Shown: piece after piece, positions 24,922 to 32,532 of the stretch
Position numbering within the stretch: the stretch's first letter is position 1
How the letters are laid out: the number at the start of each line of letters is the position of its first letter
Source of the DNA: VRUE01 sp963714155
Lineage (GTDB): Bacteria > Actinomycetota > Thermoleophilia > Solirubrobacterales > 70-9
Assembly (NCBI GenBank): GCA_963714155.1
Contig: OY970236.1
Location: 2,418,001 to 2,482,000, forward strand
DNA length: 64,000 nt
Direction of reading: 5' to 3'
Notes under the pieces: model-generated
What the model saw: only the letters and a program-made list of their open reading frames with translations
Told to the model about the DNA's origin: nothing
Databases searched by the model: none
Made by a program: the position numbers and the translations under genes

Positions 24922-26728
24922 GGAGCACCTCCTCGAGGCTCGTAACCCCGGCTCGAATCTTTACGACGCCGTCCTCACGCAGGGTGAGCATGCCCTCCTC
25001 GCGGGCGACGGCGGCGATTTCCGTCTCCGGTGCGCGAGCGATCGTCATCTGCTTCAACCGCTCACTGAGGCCCATCACCGAGTAGATGCCGACCCGGCCC
25101 TTGTAGCCGCTGTTATTGCAGCGACCGCAGCCAATCGGCTCATAGGACTCGACGTCGGTGCCCACCTTGACCCCGGCATCGTGCAGCGCCTGGGCCGGGA
25201 CGATCGCCCGCCGCTTGCAGTTGGGGCAGAGTTTGCGGGCGAGGCGCTGGGCGACGACGCAGTCGACCGCCGAGGCGGTGAGGAAGGTCTCGATCCCCAT
25301 CTCCCCCAGGCGGGCGATCGCGCCCGGGGCGTCGTTGGTGTGCAGCGTGGTCAGCATCATGTGGCCGGTCAGCGCGGCCTCGATCGAGATCCGCGCCGTC
25401 TCGGCGTCGCGGATCTCGCCGACCATGACGATGTCGGGATCGGCGCGCAGGATCGAGCGCAGCCCGCGGGCGAAGTCGAGCCCGGCCTTGCGGTTGACGT
25501 TCATCTGGTTGACGCCGGGGATCCGGAACTCGACCGGGTCCTCGATCGTAATGATCTTCTTCTCGATCCCGTTGAGCTCGGCCAGGGCCGCGTAGAGCGT
25601 CGTGCTCTTGCCCGAGCCGGTCGGGCCGGTGACCAGCACAGCGCCGTAGGCCTGGCGGAAGGCGTCCTCGAAGCGAGCGCGGGCCGAGCCGTCCATGCCG
25701 AGGTCGTCGAGCGTGCGCTGGGCGTTGCCCTCGTCGAGGATGCGGATCGTCGCGCCCTCGCCGCGCGATGTCGGCAGGGTGGTGACACGAAGGTCGATGC
25801 GGCGCTCCTCGACCGCGACGCTGACGCGACCATCCTGGGGCACGCGCTTCTCGGCGATGTCGAGCTCGCTCATGATCTTCAGCCGCGAGATCACCGCGCC
25901 GATCATGCGCTTCGGCACGTGGGCGGACTCCTTCAACACGCCGTCGATGCGGAAGCGGATCCGCAGCTCGCCTTCTTCGGGCTCGAGGTGGATGTCGGAG
26001 GCCCCCTCCCCCACCGCCTGGGCGAGGATGCTGTAGACGAGCTTGACCACGGGCGCGTCCTCGGCACCGGCCTGCATCGAGCTGACCTCGGCGAGTGCTT
26101 CTTCCTCCCCTTCAGCCTCTTCGACCTCATGCTGGGTCTCGACGATCGCGTCGGCGGCGGCGCTCTGCAGGGTGCCGAGCCGCGCCAGCAGCGATTCGAC
26201 GTCGTCCTCGGCGGCGACGGCGATGCGGCAGTCGAGTCCGGTGGCAATCTGGATGTCGTCGGCAGCGAGCACGTTTGCCGGGTCGGCGGCGGCGACGAGC
26301 AGCGTTTTGGAGTCCACATAGCCGACCGGCACGGCCTTGTAGCGGCGCGCCATCGTCACCGGAAAGAGCGCCGCGGCGGCGACGTCGACTTGGTAGACGG
26401 CGAGGTCGACGTGGTCGAGCCCGTAACGCTCCGCGGTCGCCCGCGAAAGCTGGTCGGCGCTGATCGTGCCTTCGGTGATCAGCAAGGCCTCAGGTGGCAC
26501 CGCGGCGGTCCGCGATGCTTCAACCGCCGCTTGCACGGCCTCGGCAGTGGCATAACCCAGCTCAACCAGGACGTCGGTGATGAAGCCACGCGAATGGCCG
26601 CGGTGCAAGGGCGCCGTCAGGCCCGGCGTCCCACCCGCCTCGGGGCCCGGCAGCGCCGGCGCGGCGGAGCCACCCGAGTCGGGGACCGGGCGCAGGTGAC
26701 TCGCGTAGGGAGGTCTCTCAGCGCTCAT
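24908..26728 (-). CDS. pilB: pilus extension ATPase PilB/GspE
   Basis: A 606-residue ATPase. The N-terminal T2SSE_N domain (about 45-165) links it to PilM. Then come Walker A GPTGSGKST (358-366), IEDPVEF, VMVGEIRDAET and TTLHTNDAP. A tetracysteine zinc site has CPNC (491-494) and CGRC (534-537), which distinguishes extension ATPases from PilT. The insert at about 200-225 is acidic. It powers pilus polymerisation. It follows the thioredoxin-like gene by 9 bp. Confidence 0.94.
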   Translation of the reverse strand: MSAERPPYASHLRPVPDSGGSAAPALPGPEAGGTPGLTAPLHRGHSRGFITDVLVELGYATAEAVQAAVEASRTAAVPPEALLITEGTISADQLSRATAERYGLDHVDLAVYQVDVAAAALFPVTMARRYKAVPVGYVDSKTLLVAAADPANVLAADDIQIATGLDCRIAVAAEDDVESLLARLGTLQSAAADAIVETQHEVEEAEGEEEALAEVSSMQAGAEDAPVVKLVYSILAQAVGEGASDIHLEPEEGELRIRFRIDGVLKESAHVPKRMIGAVISRLKIMSELDIAEKRVPQDGRVSVAVEERRIDLRVTTLPTSRGEGATIRILDEGNAQRTLDDLGMDGSARARFEDAFRQAYGAVLVTGPTGSGKSTTLYAALAELNGIEKKIITIEDPVEFRIPGVNQMNVNRKAGLDFARGLRSILRADPDIVMVGEIRDAETARISIEAALTGHMMLTTLHTNDAPGAIARLGEMGIETFLTASAVDCVVAQRLARKLCPNCKRRAIVPAQALHDAGVKVGTDVESYEPIGCGRCNNSGYKGRVGIYSVMGLSERLKQMTIARAPETEIAAVAREEGMLTLREDGVVKIRAGVTSLEEVLRVTA

Positions 26729-26737
26729 CCGCCCGCC

Positions 26738-27373
26738 TCAGTTCGGGTGGTAGGTGACTTCGCGGCCGTCGTAGGCGGCGTCCTGCACCGCCTGCAGGAC
26801 GCCCTGCGAGGTCTGAAAGCCGTAGTCGACGCTGGCCTGAGGCGTACCGCCGCTGAGCTGCTTTGGCCTCATCACGACGAGGGCCGGCACGCGGTTGACT
26901 TCGAGGCCGACGGTTATCGCCGCGTAACGAGCGATCCGCCCAACCGGCACCGTGAAGAGAGCGACGTCGGAGCGCCCGGCAACTGCCTGAGAGGCCTGCG
27001 TGACCAGCTGGTCCTCGGCATCGCCGTCCTGGACGATGAGCAGGACGACGGTCTTCCCCGAGTCGTAGGCAGCAGTGACCGCCCTGGGCGGCGGCGAAGC
27101 CGGGATCGAGCTGGGCGCGGCTGCCGGCACGCCCGCTTCGCCCGCTGCTTCGAGCGCGCCTTCCACCGCCCCTTCGACCGCTTCGCCCGGCGTCGCCCCG
27201 GTGGCGGTACCGGTTGCGCTGGTGCCGGCGACCGCGACCGTCGCTTCGGTGGCGCCGACGGCTTCTTCTTCGCCGCCACCGCTTTTGCTGATGAAGAACA
27301 GGACCGCGATCGCGACCAGACCCGCGACGAGCGCGACCTGGGCCTTCGGGTTCTCGTTCAGCTTCTCCCTCAT
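26738..27373 (-). CDS. membrane-anchored thioredoxin-fold-like protein in the pilus operon
   Basis: A 211-residue protein with a short cytoplasmic N-terminus, one transmembrane helix (about 12-28), an Ala/Gly/Glu-rich linker (35-100) and a C-terminal domain. That domain begins with a VVLLIVQDG strand and has EVNRVPALVVMRP, which looks like the cis-Pro loop of a thioredoxin fold. There is no CXXC, so it is not a disulfide reductase. Its ATG overlaps the pilT2 stop (ATGA), and it lies directly before pilB. Its role in pilus assembly is unknown; a scaffold or gating protein is possible. Confidence 0.55.
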   Translation of the reverse strand: MREKLNENPKAQVALVAGLVAIAVLFFISKSGGGEEEAVGATEATVAVAGTSATGTATGATPGEAVEGAVEGALEAAGEAGVPAAAPSSIPASPPPRAVTAAYDSGKTVVLLIVQDGDAEDQLVTQASQAVAGRSDVALFTVPVGRIARYAAITVGLEVNRVPALVVMRPKQLSGGTPQASVDYGFQTSQGVLQAVQDAAYDGREVTYHPN

Positions 27374-28491
27374 CGCGCCACCGGCTCCTCGCTGCCGAGC
27401 TGCTCGATGCCGCTTGCCCGCTGGCCTCCGGCCGCGAGCATCAGCTTGAAGTCGTGCGGGCTGGAGGCGTAATCGAGCGCGACCTCCTCGGTCACCTTGC
27501 CTTCCATCACGTAGCGCAGCAGCGACTGGTCGAAGGTGCGCATGCCGTAGTACTCGCCTTCGCCGATGACCTCGGTGATCTTGCCGGTTTCCTCGGGGTC
27601 GAGGATCAGGTCCTGGACGCGGCCGGTGACGATCATCACCTCGGAGGCGGCGACGCGGCCGTCGCCGGTCACGTCGGGAACCAGCCGCTGCGCGATCGCG
27701 CCCTTCAGGGTTGAGGCCAGCATCACCCGCGCCTGCTGCTGCAGGTGGGGCGGGAAGAAGTCGACGATGCGGTTGATCGTCTCGGTCGCGTCGAGGGTGT
27801 GGACCGTGGAGAGCACGAGGTGGCCGGTCTCGGCGGCGGAGAGTGCCGTGCGCACCGTCTCCTCGTCGCGCATCTCGCCGATCAAGATCACGTCGGGGTC
27901 CTGGCGCAGCACGCGGCGCATCGCGCGGGCGAAGCTGACCGTGTCGGAGCCGACTTCGCGCTGGTTGACGATCGAGCGCTTGTCCTGGTGCAGGAACTCG
28001 ATCGGGTCCTCGAGCGTGACGATGTGCTGCGCCCGGGTCTGGTTGATGTGATCGATCATCGCCGCCAGCGTCGTGCTCTTGCCCGAGCCGGTGGTGCCGG
28101 TGACGAGGATGATTCCCCGCGACTCTTCGGCCAGGCTGGTGACGACGCTGGGCAGGCCGAGCTGCTCGACCGAGCGGATCTCGAAGGGAATCGCGCGGCA
28201 GACGATCGAGATCGTGCCGCGCTGTTTGAAGGTGTTGACGCGAAAACGGGCCAGGCCGGGGATCGAGTAGGAGAAGTCGGCCTCGCCGTCGGACTCGAAT
28301 TCAGTTACCGAGCGCTCCTCGGCGATCTCGCGGAAGGCCTTCTCGGTGTCCTCGGGCCCAAGCGGCTGATAGCCCTTGAGGTGCGCCAATTCGCCGTGCA
28401 TACGGGCGAGTGGCGGCGCGCCGACCTTTACGTGCAGATCGGAGCCCTCACGCTCAATCAGCGTGCGCAGCGCTGTATCGATGTCGAACAT
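27370..28491 (-). CDS. PilT-like ATPase (copy 2, PilU-like)
   Basis: A 373-residue secretion ATPase with Walker A GTTGSGKSTT (132-141), LEDPIEF, VILIGEMRDEET and STVHTLDAT. The AIRNLIRE motif is replaced by RVQDLILDPE, and the C-terminal MRTFDQSLLRYVMEGKVT block resembles PilU more than PilT. It is probably an accessory motor needing the other PilT. The start codon is buried in an 11-bp hairpin (28488-28515). It is 50 bp downstream of rpoD. Confidence 0.88.
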   Translation of the reverse strand: MFDIDTALRTLIEREGSDLHVKVGAPPLARMHGELAHLKGYQPLGPEDTEKAFREIAEERSVTEFESDGEADFSYSIPGLARFRVNTFKQRGTISIVCRAIPFEIRSVEQLGLPSVVTSLAEESRGIILVTGTTGSGKSTTLAAMIDHINQTRAQHIVTLEDPIEFLHQDKRSIVNQREVGSDTVSFARAMRRVLRQDPDVILIGEMRDEETVRTALSAAETGHLVLSTVHTLDATETINRIVDFFPPHLQQQARVMLASTLKGAIAQRLVPDVTGDGRVAASEVMIVTGRVQDLILDPEETGKITEVIGEGEYYGMRTFDQSLLRYVMEGKVTEEVALDYASSPHDFKLMLAAGGQRASGIEQLGSEEPVAR

Positions 28492-28524
28492 CCCGACCTA
28501 TATCGGCCGGGATGTCCAACATCC
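28488..28524 (-). promoter_or_regulatory. alternative hairpins over the pilT2 start codon
   Basis: On the mRNA ACATCCCGGCC (28515-28505) can pair with GGTCGGGATGT (28498-28488), 11 bp with one G-U, burying the AUG. The same bases can form two smaller hairpins, GGATGT-TGG-ACATCC (28524-28510) and GATGT-TCG-ACATC (28491-28479). The structures exclude each other, as in a switch that gates translation. Confidence 0.5.
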
Positions 28525-28541
28525 TTAGTCCTGGTGCGGGA

Positions 28542-29648
28542 TCAGGTGACCTCGCGCAGCTTCTGCGCTTCGCCCAATTGCTGCAGCTTCTTGAGGCTCT
28601 GATTCTCGATCTGGCGGATGCGCTCGCGGGTGACGTTGAACGTCCTCCCCACCTCGTCGAGCGTGCGCGGATGCTCGCCGCCGAGGCCGTAGCGCAGCTC
28701 AAGCACGCGGCGCTCGCGGTAGGAGAGGTTCTCCAGCGCTTCCTTCAGCGCCTCTTTGGTCAGCAGGTCCGCCGCGCGGTCGAAGGGGGACTCGGCCTTC
28801 TCGTCGGCAATGAACTGACCGAACTCCGACTCCTCCTCGTCGCCGACCGGCTTCTCCAATGAGACCGGCGCCTGGGCGGAGCGCTTGATCGAGTCGACCT
28901 CCTCGGGATCGATCCCCGTTACCTCGGCGATCTCCTCCGGCGTCGGCTCGCGGCCCAGCTCGGTGACCAGCTTGCGCTCGGCGCGACCGATCTTGTTCAG
29001 CTTCTCGACCACGTGCACCGGGATGCGGATCGTGCGTGCCTTGTCGGCGAGCGCGCGGGCGATCGCCTGGCGGATCCACCAGGTGGCGTAGGTCGAGAAC
29101 TTGAATCCCTTGCGGTAGTCGAACTTCTCCGCCGCGCGGACCAGGCCCAGCGTGCCCTCCTGGATCAGGTCGAGGAAGGGCAGCCCCTGGTTGCGGTAGT
29201 TCTTGGCGATCGAGACGACCAGGCGCAGGTTCGACTCGACCATTTTCTGCTTGGCGTCGAGGTCGCCGCGCTCGATCCGCTTGGCGAGTTCGACCTCCTC
29301 CGCGGCGGTCAGCAGGCGGACCTTGCCGATGTCCTTGAGGAACAGCTGCAGGCTGTCCGTGGTCATGTCGGGTTTCAGGTCAAGCGCGGCTTTCTGGCGG
29401 CGCCGGCCTTTTTTCCCGGTGTCGATCGGCAGGGCTTCCGCGGCCGCTTTCTGGGCCGGGTCCATGTCCTCGACAAGCTCGATGCCCGACTTCTCGAGGT
29501 GCCCGTAAAGGTCCTCGACGTCGGACTCGTCCAGATCCACCTCCGATACTGCGGAGGCGACATCGCCGAAGGTCAGCACACCAAGCTGCTGCCCTCGCGT
29601 AATGAGGCCTTTGACCTCCTCCAACTCCTGAAGCTCAGCTACCAGCAT
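28542..29648 (-). CDS. rpoD: primary RNA polymerase sigma factor (sigma-70/SigA)
   Basis: A 368-residue sigma factor with sigma 1.1-like N-terminus (1-85), region 1.2 (DSLQLFLKDIGKVRLLTAAEEVELAKRI), region 2 including GLVRAAEKFDYRKGFKFSTYATWWIRQAI, region 3, and region 4 with RTLDEVGRTFNVTRERIRQIE. All core and promoter-recognition blocks are complete. It is the likely housekeeping sigma. A strong promoter (29821-29849) and an intrinsic terminator (29723-29747) precede it. Confidence 0.95.
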   Translation of the reverse strand: MLVAELQELEEVKGLITRGQQLGVLTFGDVASAVSEVDLDESDVEDLYGHLEKSGIELVEDMDPAQKAAAEALPIDTGKKGRRRQKAALDLKPDMTTDSLQLFLKDIGKVRLLTAAEEVELAKRIERGDLDAKQKMVESNLRLVVSIAKNYRNQGLPFLDLIQEGTLGLVRAAEKFDYRKGFKFSTYATWWIRQAIARALADKARTIRIPVHVVEKLNKIGRAERKLVTELGREPTPEEIAEVTGIDPEEVDSIKRSAQAPVSLEKPVGDEEESEFGQFIADEKAESPFDRAADLLTKEALKEALENLSYRERRVLELRYGLGGEHPRTLDEVGRTFNVTRERIRQIENQSLKKLQQLGEAQKLREVT

Positions 29649-29722
29649 CCTGTCTCTACTCGTTTCTTTGGAAAGGTGGTTAAGTCCTGCGACTAGAACG
29701 CCGCCGGTGGCGGAGAGTCGCG

Positions 29723-29747
29723 AAAAAATGGACCGGCTATCCGGTCC
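29723..29747 (-). terminator. intrinsic terminator in the rpoD leader
   Basis: Minus-strand hairpin GGACCGG-ATAG-CCGGTCC followed by A and six T. It lies between the promoter at 29821-29849 and rpoD, so it either attenuates rpoD or ends a small RNA of about 90 nt. Confidence 0.8.
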
Positions 29748-29813
29748 GAGAAGCTGAATATCCTGCGCTGGCCTTAAGGCCTGGGACGGGCGATCTGGAT
29801 TCGCTCAAACGTC
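29723..29813 (-). ncRNA. candidate 90-nt leader or small RNA upstream of rpoD
   Basis: Predicted transcript from about 7 nt after the -10 TAATAT to the intrinsic terminator. It contains a GGCCTTAAGGCC palindrome (29771-29782). The ends are inferred from the promoter and terminator. Confidence 0.45.
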
Positions 29814-29820
29814 TGTTCGC

Positions 29821-29849
29821 ATATTAGTCGCTTCAGTTTCTGAAGTCAA
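29821..29849 (-). promoter_or_regulatory. sigma-A-type promoter facing rpoD
   Basis: TTGACT (29849-29844), 17-bp spacer, TAATAT (29826-29821): 5/6 matches at the -35 and 5/6 at the -10. The spacer contains the palindrome CTTCAG-TTT-CTGAAG (29831-29845). The -35 touches the ATG of the divergent YihY gene. Confidence 0.75.
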
Positions 29850-30760
29850 TGCCCAAATCCATGCGCCAAACCCAACCCTGGCTGCGCGCCTTCTGGAACC
29901 GCGCCTACCGCGAGAACGTCACCGGCCTCTCGGCGATGGTCGCCTACAACCTGATGCTGGCGGTCTTCCCCTTCGCCCTGCTGGTGCTCTTCGTCGGCGG
30001 CCAGGTGCTGAAGATCAGCGGGGTCGAGGCGAGCGTGCTCGACGACCTCCAACGCCTCTTTCCCAACGTCGAGCAGGGAACGCTCGCCGACGCGCTCAAC
30101 CGGATCGAGGAAAACTCGACCACGATCGGGATCGCAGCCTTCTTCGGCTCACTCTGGATCGGCGCCTCCTTCTGGGGCGCGATGGACACCGCCTTCTGCC
30201 GCATCTACCACGTCGAGTGCCGCGGCTGGGTCGAGCAGAAGCGCTTCTCCTTCGCGATGCTGGCGGTCGTCCTGCTCTTCATCGCCGCCAGCATCTTCCT
30301 GCCGGCGATGGAGAGCACGCTCGTCTCCAGCACGGATCGGCTGCCCTTTGGGCTCTCGAGCATCAAGCTGATCGACACCGCGCTGCTGCTCGGCGCTGCG
30401 ATCCTGATCACCTTCCTGATCTGCTGCGTGATCTTCTGGGCCGTGCCCAAGGGCCACATGCCCTGGCGCGCCGTCTGGCCGGGGGCGGCCTTCGTCACCG
30501 CCAGCGCCGGCATCGCCAACTGGCTCTTCCCGTTCTACCTCTCCAACGTCTCCAGCCTCTCGCGCTTCGGCTCGACCGTGGGCTTCATCCTGATCGGCCT
30601 GCTCTGGTTCTACCTGCTCAGCCTGGCCCTGCTGGCCGGTGCCGTAATCAACTCACTTCGCCACGAGCTGGATGAGACCGGCGAGATGCCGTACGCGACA
30701 GCGAAGCCCGAAAAAGATGGCGATTGTGGCTGCAATGACACCAAAACCCCGAAGTTGTAA
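29849..30760 (+). CDS. YihY/BrkB-family membrane protein
   Basis: A 303-residue polytopic protein with six hydrophobic segments. It begins with a WNRAYRENVTGLSAMVAYNLMLAVFPFALLVL block typical of the family and has a central GASFWGAMDTAFCRIYHVECRGW block. Relatives are often misnamed ribonuclease BN. Function is not established; roles in envelope physiology or transport are proposed. No Shine-Dalgarno is evident before the ATG, and the start abuts the rpoD promoter, so expression may be leaderless or from a short leader. Confidence 0.85.
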   Translation: MPKSMRQTQPWLRAFWNRAYRENVTGLSAMVAYNLMLAVFPFALLVLFVGGQVLKISGVEASVLDDLQRLFPNVEQGTLADALNRIEENSTTIGIAAFFGSLWIGASFWGAMDTAFCRIYHVECRGWVEQKRFSFAMLAVVLLFIAASIFLPAMESTLVSSTDRLPFGLSSIKLIDTALLLGAAILITFLICCVIFWAVPKGHMPWRAVWPGAAFVTASAGIANWLFPFYLSNVSSLSRFGSTVGFILIGLLWFYLLSLALLAGAVINSLRHELDETGEMPYATAKPEKDGDCGCNDTKTPKL

Positions 30761-31085
30761 TAACACGAAACCGAGGCGAGGACTTCACACAGACAGGTGC
30801 AAGTACGTAGAAGTCCACATTAAAAACGAGGGGATTCTATGGTAGAAAACTCGGTGAGCCAAGTCCAGTGCCACTGGAAATGCGGCGTTTCTCAAGGCAT
30901 GCCGGCAGATCCAGGCGCGGATTCCGAAGGGTAGCTGGTCGTGTGGGTTGTTCCTTCACCGCCGGTAACCGTTCTTTTTGGTTGGTCGTTTAGCGCGTAG
31001 TGCGTTGAGCGAATGCCAAAGTCTCGACCGTACGAAAAGGCGCAAAGATGGCGCACCAAAAGCGCGAGATTGGGGAGAGCGGGAG
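30761..31085. other. 325-bp AT-richer gap before the TetR pair
   Basis: Lower GC than its surroundings. It holds a 13-bp palindrome CCAGTG-C-CACTGG (30865-30877) and a 31-codon ORF with a good ribosome-binding site (30839-30934). I could not fit a known riboswitch. Confidence 0.5.
30839..30934 (+). CDS. candidate small Cys-containing peptide
   Basis: A 31-codon ORF with GAGGGG ending 5 nt before the ATG. The peptide starts MVENSVSQVQCHWKCGVSQG and ends in an acidic DPGADSEG tail. The two Cys are four residues apart around HWK. It could be a leader peptide, a small stress protein or a modified-peptide precursor, or chance. The palindrome at 30865-30877 lies inside it, which weakens the coding argument. 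No homologue is known to me. Confidence 0.3.
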   Translation: MVENSVSQVQCHWKCGVSQGMPADPGADSEG

Positions 31086-31739
31086 ATGACCCTGGAGTCC
31101 AGATCTCCTCAAGAGGGCGGCATCCTCACGCCGAGCATTCCCTGGGACATCGCCATGCGCAACCAGCGCGAGCGCATCCTGCGCGCGTTGGCGGAGAATT
31201 GCGCCGAAAAGACCTTTGTCGGCACGACGATTGCGGACATAGTCGGAACCGCGAGTGTCTCCCGCGCCACCTTCTACAAACACTTCGCCAACAAGACAGC
31301 CTGCTTCCAGGCGGCGGCTGACGACTTCCTCTCGGAGTTGCAGCACGCCGCCAGAGAAGCGAGGGCAAGCGCGGACGGTTCGGAGTCCGATCGAATCCGC
31401 AGCGTTACGGCGGCCCTACTGGAACAACTGGCTGCCAAACCCGACTGGACCAAGCTGCTCCTGGTCGAGGTACCCAGCGTAGACCCAGAAATAGTCCCCC
31501 GCTTCCGGCGCCTGGTCATCGATGCGGTCGAGGCGGAGCTGGACGTGGCCGAACTCTCTGGCTCCGCGGGCGCCGACCCCGAGATCGCCTTTGGTCGGGT
31601 CAAGGTCCTCCTCACCGACTACGTCGCCGCCGGCGAAGTCGAGTGCCTCCCGGATCTCCTGCCCGAGCTCGTCTACATCGCCCTGCTGCCCTACGTGGGC
31701 CAAAACAGTGCACTGGAACAAGCCCAATTGACGAGATGA
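31086..31739 (+). CDS. TetR-family regulator (first of an overlapping pair)
   Basis: A 217-residue protein from ATG 31086, preceded by GGGGAG; the frame is open further upstream without support. The N-terminal helix-turn-helix reads FVGTTIADIVGTASVSRATFYKHFANKTACF, a canonical TetR block. The C-terminal domain (80-217) is not specifically recognisable. It overlaps the next TetR gene by ATGA. Two co-translated TetR proteins suggest paralogous sensors or a heterodimer. There is no transporter next to them. Confidence 0.88.
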   Translation: MTLESRSPQEGGILTPSIPWDIAMRNQRERILRALAENCAEKTFVGTTIADIVGTASVSRATFYKHFANKTACFQAAADDFLSELQHAAREARASADGSESDRIRSVTAALLEQLAAKPDWTKLLLVEVPSVDPEIVPRFRRLVIDAVEAELDVAELSGSAGADPEIAFGRVKVLLTDYVAAGEVECLPDLLPELVYIALLPYVGQNSALEQAQLTR

Positions 31740-32503
31740 CCGAGCTCAGCGACCAGAAAGGCACCTATCCACTTGGCGCATCCGACGGTGACTTCGCCCA
31801 GGACCTTCACATGTGGAAGTTGCCGCGCGGCCGCCACGGCCTTCCTCGTGAGCTAGTTGAGCAGTCCCAGCGCGAGCGACTCTTGGCGGCCGTTATTAGA
31901 GTTACTGCTGCCAAGGGGTACCAAGCAAGCTCGGTTGCCGACATCCTCAACAAGGCGGGGGTCGGGCGAGAGACGTTCTACCAGCACTTCAAGAACAAGG
32001 AAAAATGCTTCATGGCGGCCAACGACGCCCTGATAGCTGACCTCGAAGCCCGAGTCGCCAAGGCTTACGCCCAGCCGGGAAGCTGGCCGGAAAGGGTCCG
32101 CCGCGGGCTGGCTGAGACATTGCAATGGTTCGCCGACAACTCGCAGGTTGCTCGGGTGATGATGATCGAGACGGGAACGGTCGGGGCTGCCGCCGGGGCC
32201 TATTTCCACCAGACCTTTCGCCGCTTCACGGCCCTGCTCGACGAAGGGCGGGGGCTGGCCGACAACAGCCCCACTCTCCCCAACCTCGCCAGCATCGCGG
32301 CAGGGGGCATCTTCGCCCACGTCTACGAGGAGGTGACCCTGGGCAACGGGGCCAAGCTGCCGGAGATGCTTCCCCAGTTGACCTTCGAGTTGCTGCTGCC
32401 GTACCTCGGTGAGGAGGGGGCAGCGATTGAACGTGATGCAGCAATGAGCGAGCAAGCCGCTGGCGGACCGGCGGAAGAGGGCACGCCCTCGATCTCCAAC
32501 TGA
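31736..32503 (+). CDS. TetR-family regulator (second of an overlapping pair)
   Basis: A 255-residue protein from ATG 31736, overlapping the previous stop. An unusual 30-residue N-terminal extension precedes the helix-turn-helix YQASSVADILNKAGVGRETFYQHFKNKEKCF. The ligand domain has FADNSQVARVMMIETGTVG and an acidic tail. The two regulators are clearly related in layout. Operator candidate: the 13-bp palindrome at 30865-30877. Confidence 0.88.
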   Translation: MTELSDQKGTYPLGASDGDFAQDLHMWKLPRGRHGLPRELVEQSQRERLLAAVIRVTAAKGYQASSVADILNKAGVGRETFYQHFKNKEKCFMAANDALIADLEARVAKAYAQPGSWPERVRRGLAETLQWFADNSQVARVMMIETGTVGAAAGAYFHQTFRRFTALLDEGRGLADNSPTLPNLASIAAGGIFAHVYEEVTLGNGAKLPEMLPQLTFELLLPYLGEEGAAIERDAAMSEQAAGGPAEEGTPSISN

Positions 32504-32532
32504 CCAGGCGTTACCCCGGTTAGCAGCGCTGC

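Noticed and set aside
24815..27472. 885-codon open frame on the plus strand
   Set aside because: Antisense shadow of pilB and the neighbouring minus-strand pilus genes, rich in Arg/Asp/His as such shadows are.
30861..30940. GCCACTGG resembling part of a cobalamin riboswitch
   Set aside because: The other conserved B12 blocks are missing or misplaced; the bases are explained better by the palindrome and small ORF.
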